Assembly: GCA_016720745.1 (NCBI GenBank)
Contig: JADKKA010000001.1
Coordinates: 1 to 64,000, forward strand
Reading direction: 5' to 3'
DNA: 64,000 nt
From: Chitinophagaceae bacterium
GTDB taxonomy: Bacteria > Bacteroidota > Bacteroidia > Chitinophagales > Chitinophagaceae
Within the stretch, counting starts at the first letter, position 1, and each line of letters starts with the position of its first letter. The position numbers and the translations under genes are program-made. Below the pieces are notes generated by a model. It did not search any database. It had not been told where the DNA came from and was given only the letters and a program-made list of their open reading frames with translations. Shown piece after piece: positions 61,643-64,000 of the stretch.

Positions 61643-62202
61643 TAGGTCAAATTACCCATTTGTAAGCTTAATTTAAGAACCATTTCCAATTGCATTGCAT
61701 ACTTACCATCAATCACAAATCTCACCGATCTGACAAATGGAGTTAGATTGGTAGAATAATATTTATGCAAAGCTTGACCGATTCCGTCAAAAATATTTTT
61801 CTGATTGCTATTTAAATGCACCAGTTGACACAATCTAATAGATTTCCATTGATATTTTTCCGAAAGGAGTAGTATTTGCTTCATCAATTCAGAAGAATCT
61901 GACACCGTATTTACAATTTCCGTAGCAATTAAATTCGGCTCCAAATCCCTATTGACCCATGATATAAACTTGTAATTTTTTCTATCTATATCGCCAAGTT
62001 CGCTCAGATACATAGCCCCGTCATGTAAATGAGTATTTTCTGGATAAAACCGATGTGCATATGCATAAGAAAAACCTCCAAAACTGCCATTCTTAGTTAC
62101 AAAGAAAGCACTCTCGAGTGAAACTAAGTTATTTGGATCGTATCTGCCATGCAAAATTGGTTCTATAATAATTTCTACACCACATTTTAAACGAATATTC
62201 AT
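61643..62202 (-). CDS. Unknown 186-residue protein between the Z1 ATPase and the NERD remnant
   Basis: Intact, start MNIRLKCGVEIIIEPILHGR, about 15 bases after the Z1 gene stop. It has VSLESAFFVTKNGSFGGFSY, THLHDGAMYLSELGDIDRKN, FISWVNRDLEPNLIATEIVN and CQLVHLNSNQKNIFDGIGQA. I see no nuclease or ATPase motif. Being coupled to the Z1 gene, it is probably an accessory subunit of that system. Family unknown. Confidence 0.7.
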
Positions 62203-62216
62203 TTGTCACAAAGAAT

Positions 62217-64000
62217 TTATTCCTCTGTATAGACGTAATTAGGCATATTCTCTGGCATTACTAATACGGGCCAGTAGAATTGCGCATCGCGCCAGCCATC
62301 GGCTTCACGGCCCTTCTCCTTTAATAACATTAAGACCGGCCCCTTTTTAGCTAGCTTCCTGGATATTGGCAAGTCAGTACGACCATCATCAGGTGCGTCG
62401 GTAAATGTTTTTCTCTCGGGCTTATAGCGGCTGGCTTCTTTGTCAACTTTATGATAAATAATTACAGTATCTCGTTTATTCTTTTGAATGCCCAAATCAA
62501 TCGCTTTTTTGAAAGGAGCAGTATCCCAATCCAATCCAACATTATTGAACCTGGGCTCATAAGTGTAAGTATCCAAAATAAGATCAATTATCCTATAAAC
62601 AAATTCAGCTGGCACTTCGAAATTCACCCTTCCATTACCATATTGGAAGATTATTTTATCAATCTCTTCAATGTGCTTTCTAATATCAGTCATTGATCGG
62701 GTTTGAAAACCAATAGGAAGCATGCGACTGAATGCCTTAAACGACAATATACAGGATGCCCGCAACTTATTAGGGCCACAGGGAATAATCTGGCTACCCT
62801 TCTTGGCAATAAATTTTACAATTGCCTTATCACCATCTCGTTCGATACCCTCTCTCAGATCTTTATCAAACCAGTACATGTTTCTCATGGCTTCATAAAT
62901 ATCCATTGAAGTATGAAAACGGGTCACAGACAGATCCTCTTTACTTCGGCTGCCATACATCCGTGAATGCTGTAATACTGTATCCATCTGAAATGCTCCG
63001 GGGCTTCTGCCATAAAAGAAGCCAATTAAATGATCAATCGTAATGCCCCTGTCGAGAGACTGACCACCGACAAAGATATTATAGGGGTTATCGAGGCGGA
63101 GCTGACCATCTTCCCCAAGTAATTCAGATATTTGGTTTACAGAATTTACCTCAACTACTCCCACGTGTCTGTTCTTCAGAGCGTCAAATAAAGTATCGCT
63201 GATTTCACTGTATCGAGGTACCGTAAGATTTGCAGCTCGTATCGAAAAGGCAAGTTGATGGTAAAAAGGTTTCAGTATATCATTAAGTTCAGCCTTGTTT
63301 AGTTCGGTAAGCTTTTTGATTAGAAGATTTACTAGCTCCCTTTGAGCATTATGAACTTTCTGCAAAGTTGAAGTATGAATCAGAAAGGCTGAATGGTAAG
63401 GCTTGCTCCATAAATCCTCGGCATGCTCCTGATCCCGGCGAATAGCACCACCCACCAAATAAGTTAATATGGATGATCGGAAACCTTCAAATTTTTGGTG
63501 TTCAATAAATTATCCTTCAGTCGCTGATCATAATCATAGCGATTCGTTTGACCTACAAAATTTAGTGTCTTAAGTTCTTCTTTATCTACCTGAACATGCA
63601 TATAAGATGCCGGCGAAGCCAAATCCAACGATTTCTCAAAGTAGTATTCGCCACCAATATAAGCATCATGGGGCCTTAATAGCTCGGTAAAAACCGGACG
63701 TTGCGGAGAATACTCCTCGAAATTAATTTTTCCGTGTTCGGGCTGCAGATAAAGCGAATAAGGAGTTGCTGTAACCTGCAAAAAACTGGCTCCCTTTTTT
63801 AGTTTAGCTCGTAATTTAGATATTGATTTTGAAACTGAACCCAAATCAAATCCATCCGGCTTACTTTTATCTGTTGCAAAAGATACACTCGCCTGATCAG
63901 CTTCATCATCTACGATCAGTATCTTTTTATTTTTTAATTCTTGAATATCATTAAATAATACCTCCAAAGCATTCAGGTTTTTCTGCTCCTTTTTAACTAT
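62217..64000 (-). CDS. Z1-domain SF2-type ATPase, N-terminus beyond window (one frameshift)
   Basis: The visible C-terminal part is about 590 residues. Near the right edge are the Walker B/DEAD-like KKILIVDDEADQAS and motif III FLQVTATPYSLYL. After a frame change near 63465 (NTKNLK, then GFRSSILTYLVGGAIRRDQE) come the Z1 signatures YNIFVGGQSLDRGITIDHLI, FFYGRSPG and QMDTVLQHSRMYGSRS. The stop is at 62217. Z1 proteins are described as SF2-type ATPases in restriction-like systems together with Hsp90-like ATPases, methylases and nucleases (Iyer and Aravind work on MORC/MutL-type systems). Walker A lies outside the window, and the 5' neighbours are not visible. Confidence 0.85.

Overview
The window looks like a chromosomal fragment from a member of the Bacteroidota (Sphingobacteriales/Chitinophagales/Saprospirales-like). 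It is AT-rich. It encodes about ten large secreted proteins that end in the type IX secretion (T9SS) type A sorting domain (F/YPNP...G.Y.L/I...K), plus SprB repeats, beta-propeller, Kelch/LamG, CUB and right-handed beta-helix architectures. Shine-Dalgarno sites are not evident, and a few TAnnTTTG boxes lie upstream of genes. No rRNA, tRNA or CRISPR array was seen.

Many genes in 1-38.8 kb, and one at 63.5 kb, are split by single-base frame changes, several of them in A/T homopolymers. The homologous protein continues in another frame with no loss of sense. Unpolished assembly errors are the simplest explanation, so I annotate the reconstructed genes and mark the breaks.

Layout. 1-5.8 kb: broken endonuclease/exonuclease/phosphatase (EEP) protein, CvfB-like S1 protein, small GldL-like membrane protein, TMTC-like membrane protein with TPRs. 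6.0-18.8 kb (+): secreted repeat proteins, with copies of a short palindromic repeat between them. 18.9-19.7 kb: an S23-type four-helix-bundle gene bracketed by long imperfect hairpins. 19.9-33.2 kb (-): four secreted T9SS proteins, one encoded by about 7 kb. 33.3-40.3 kb (-): a four-gene operon (DUF6361-like protein, PLD nuclease, SNF2-like helicase, small unknown protein) that looks like an antiviral or DNA-processing system. 40.6-47.3 kb (+): lipoprotein, beta-helix protein, CUB-lipase and beta-propeller T9SS protein. 47.4-49.7 kb (-): overlapping operon of glycosyltransferase, radical SAM/SPASM protein and P-loop kinase. 49.9-51.8 kb: an unknown gene, a truncated YgjP-like metallopeptidase cut at a palindromic repeat, and a REP-associated tyrosine transposase (RAYT). 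52.2-58.1 kb: an accessory block, GC-rich in part, with two sigma-70-family factors and several unknown genes. 58.4-64.0 kb (-): NERD-helicase, Fic protein, a degraded second copy of the NERD gene start, an unknown protein and a Z1-domain ATPase running off the right edge; this is a second defence-like neighbourhood.

How they fit together: the left and middle parts supply surface or secreted proteins (adhesion, glycan or lipid handling). The 33-40 kb and 58-64 kb parts are nucleic-acid-acting modules of the kind found in defence islands. The RAYT and the dispersed palindromes probably form one repeat-propagation system.
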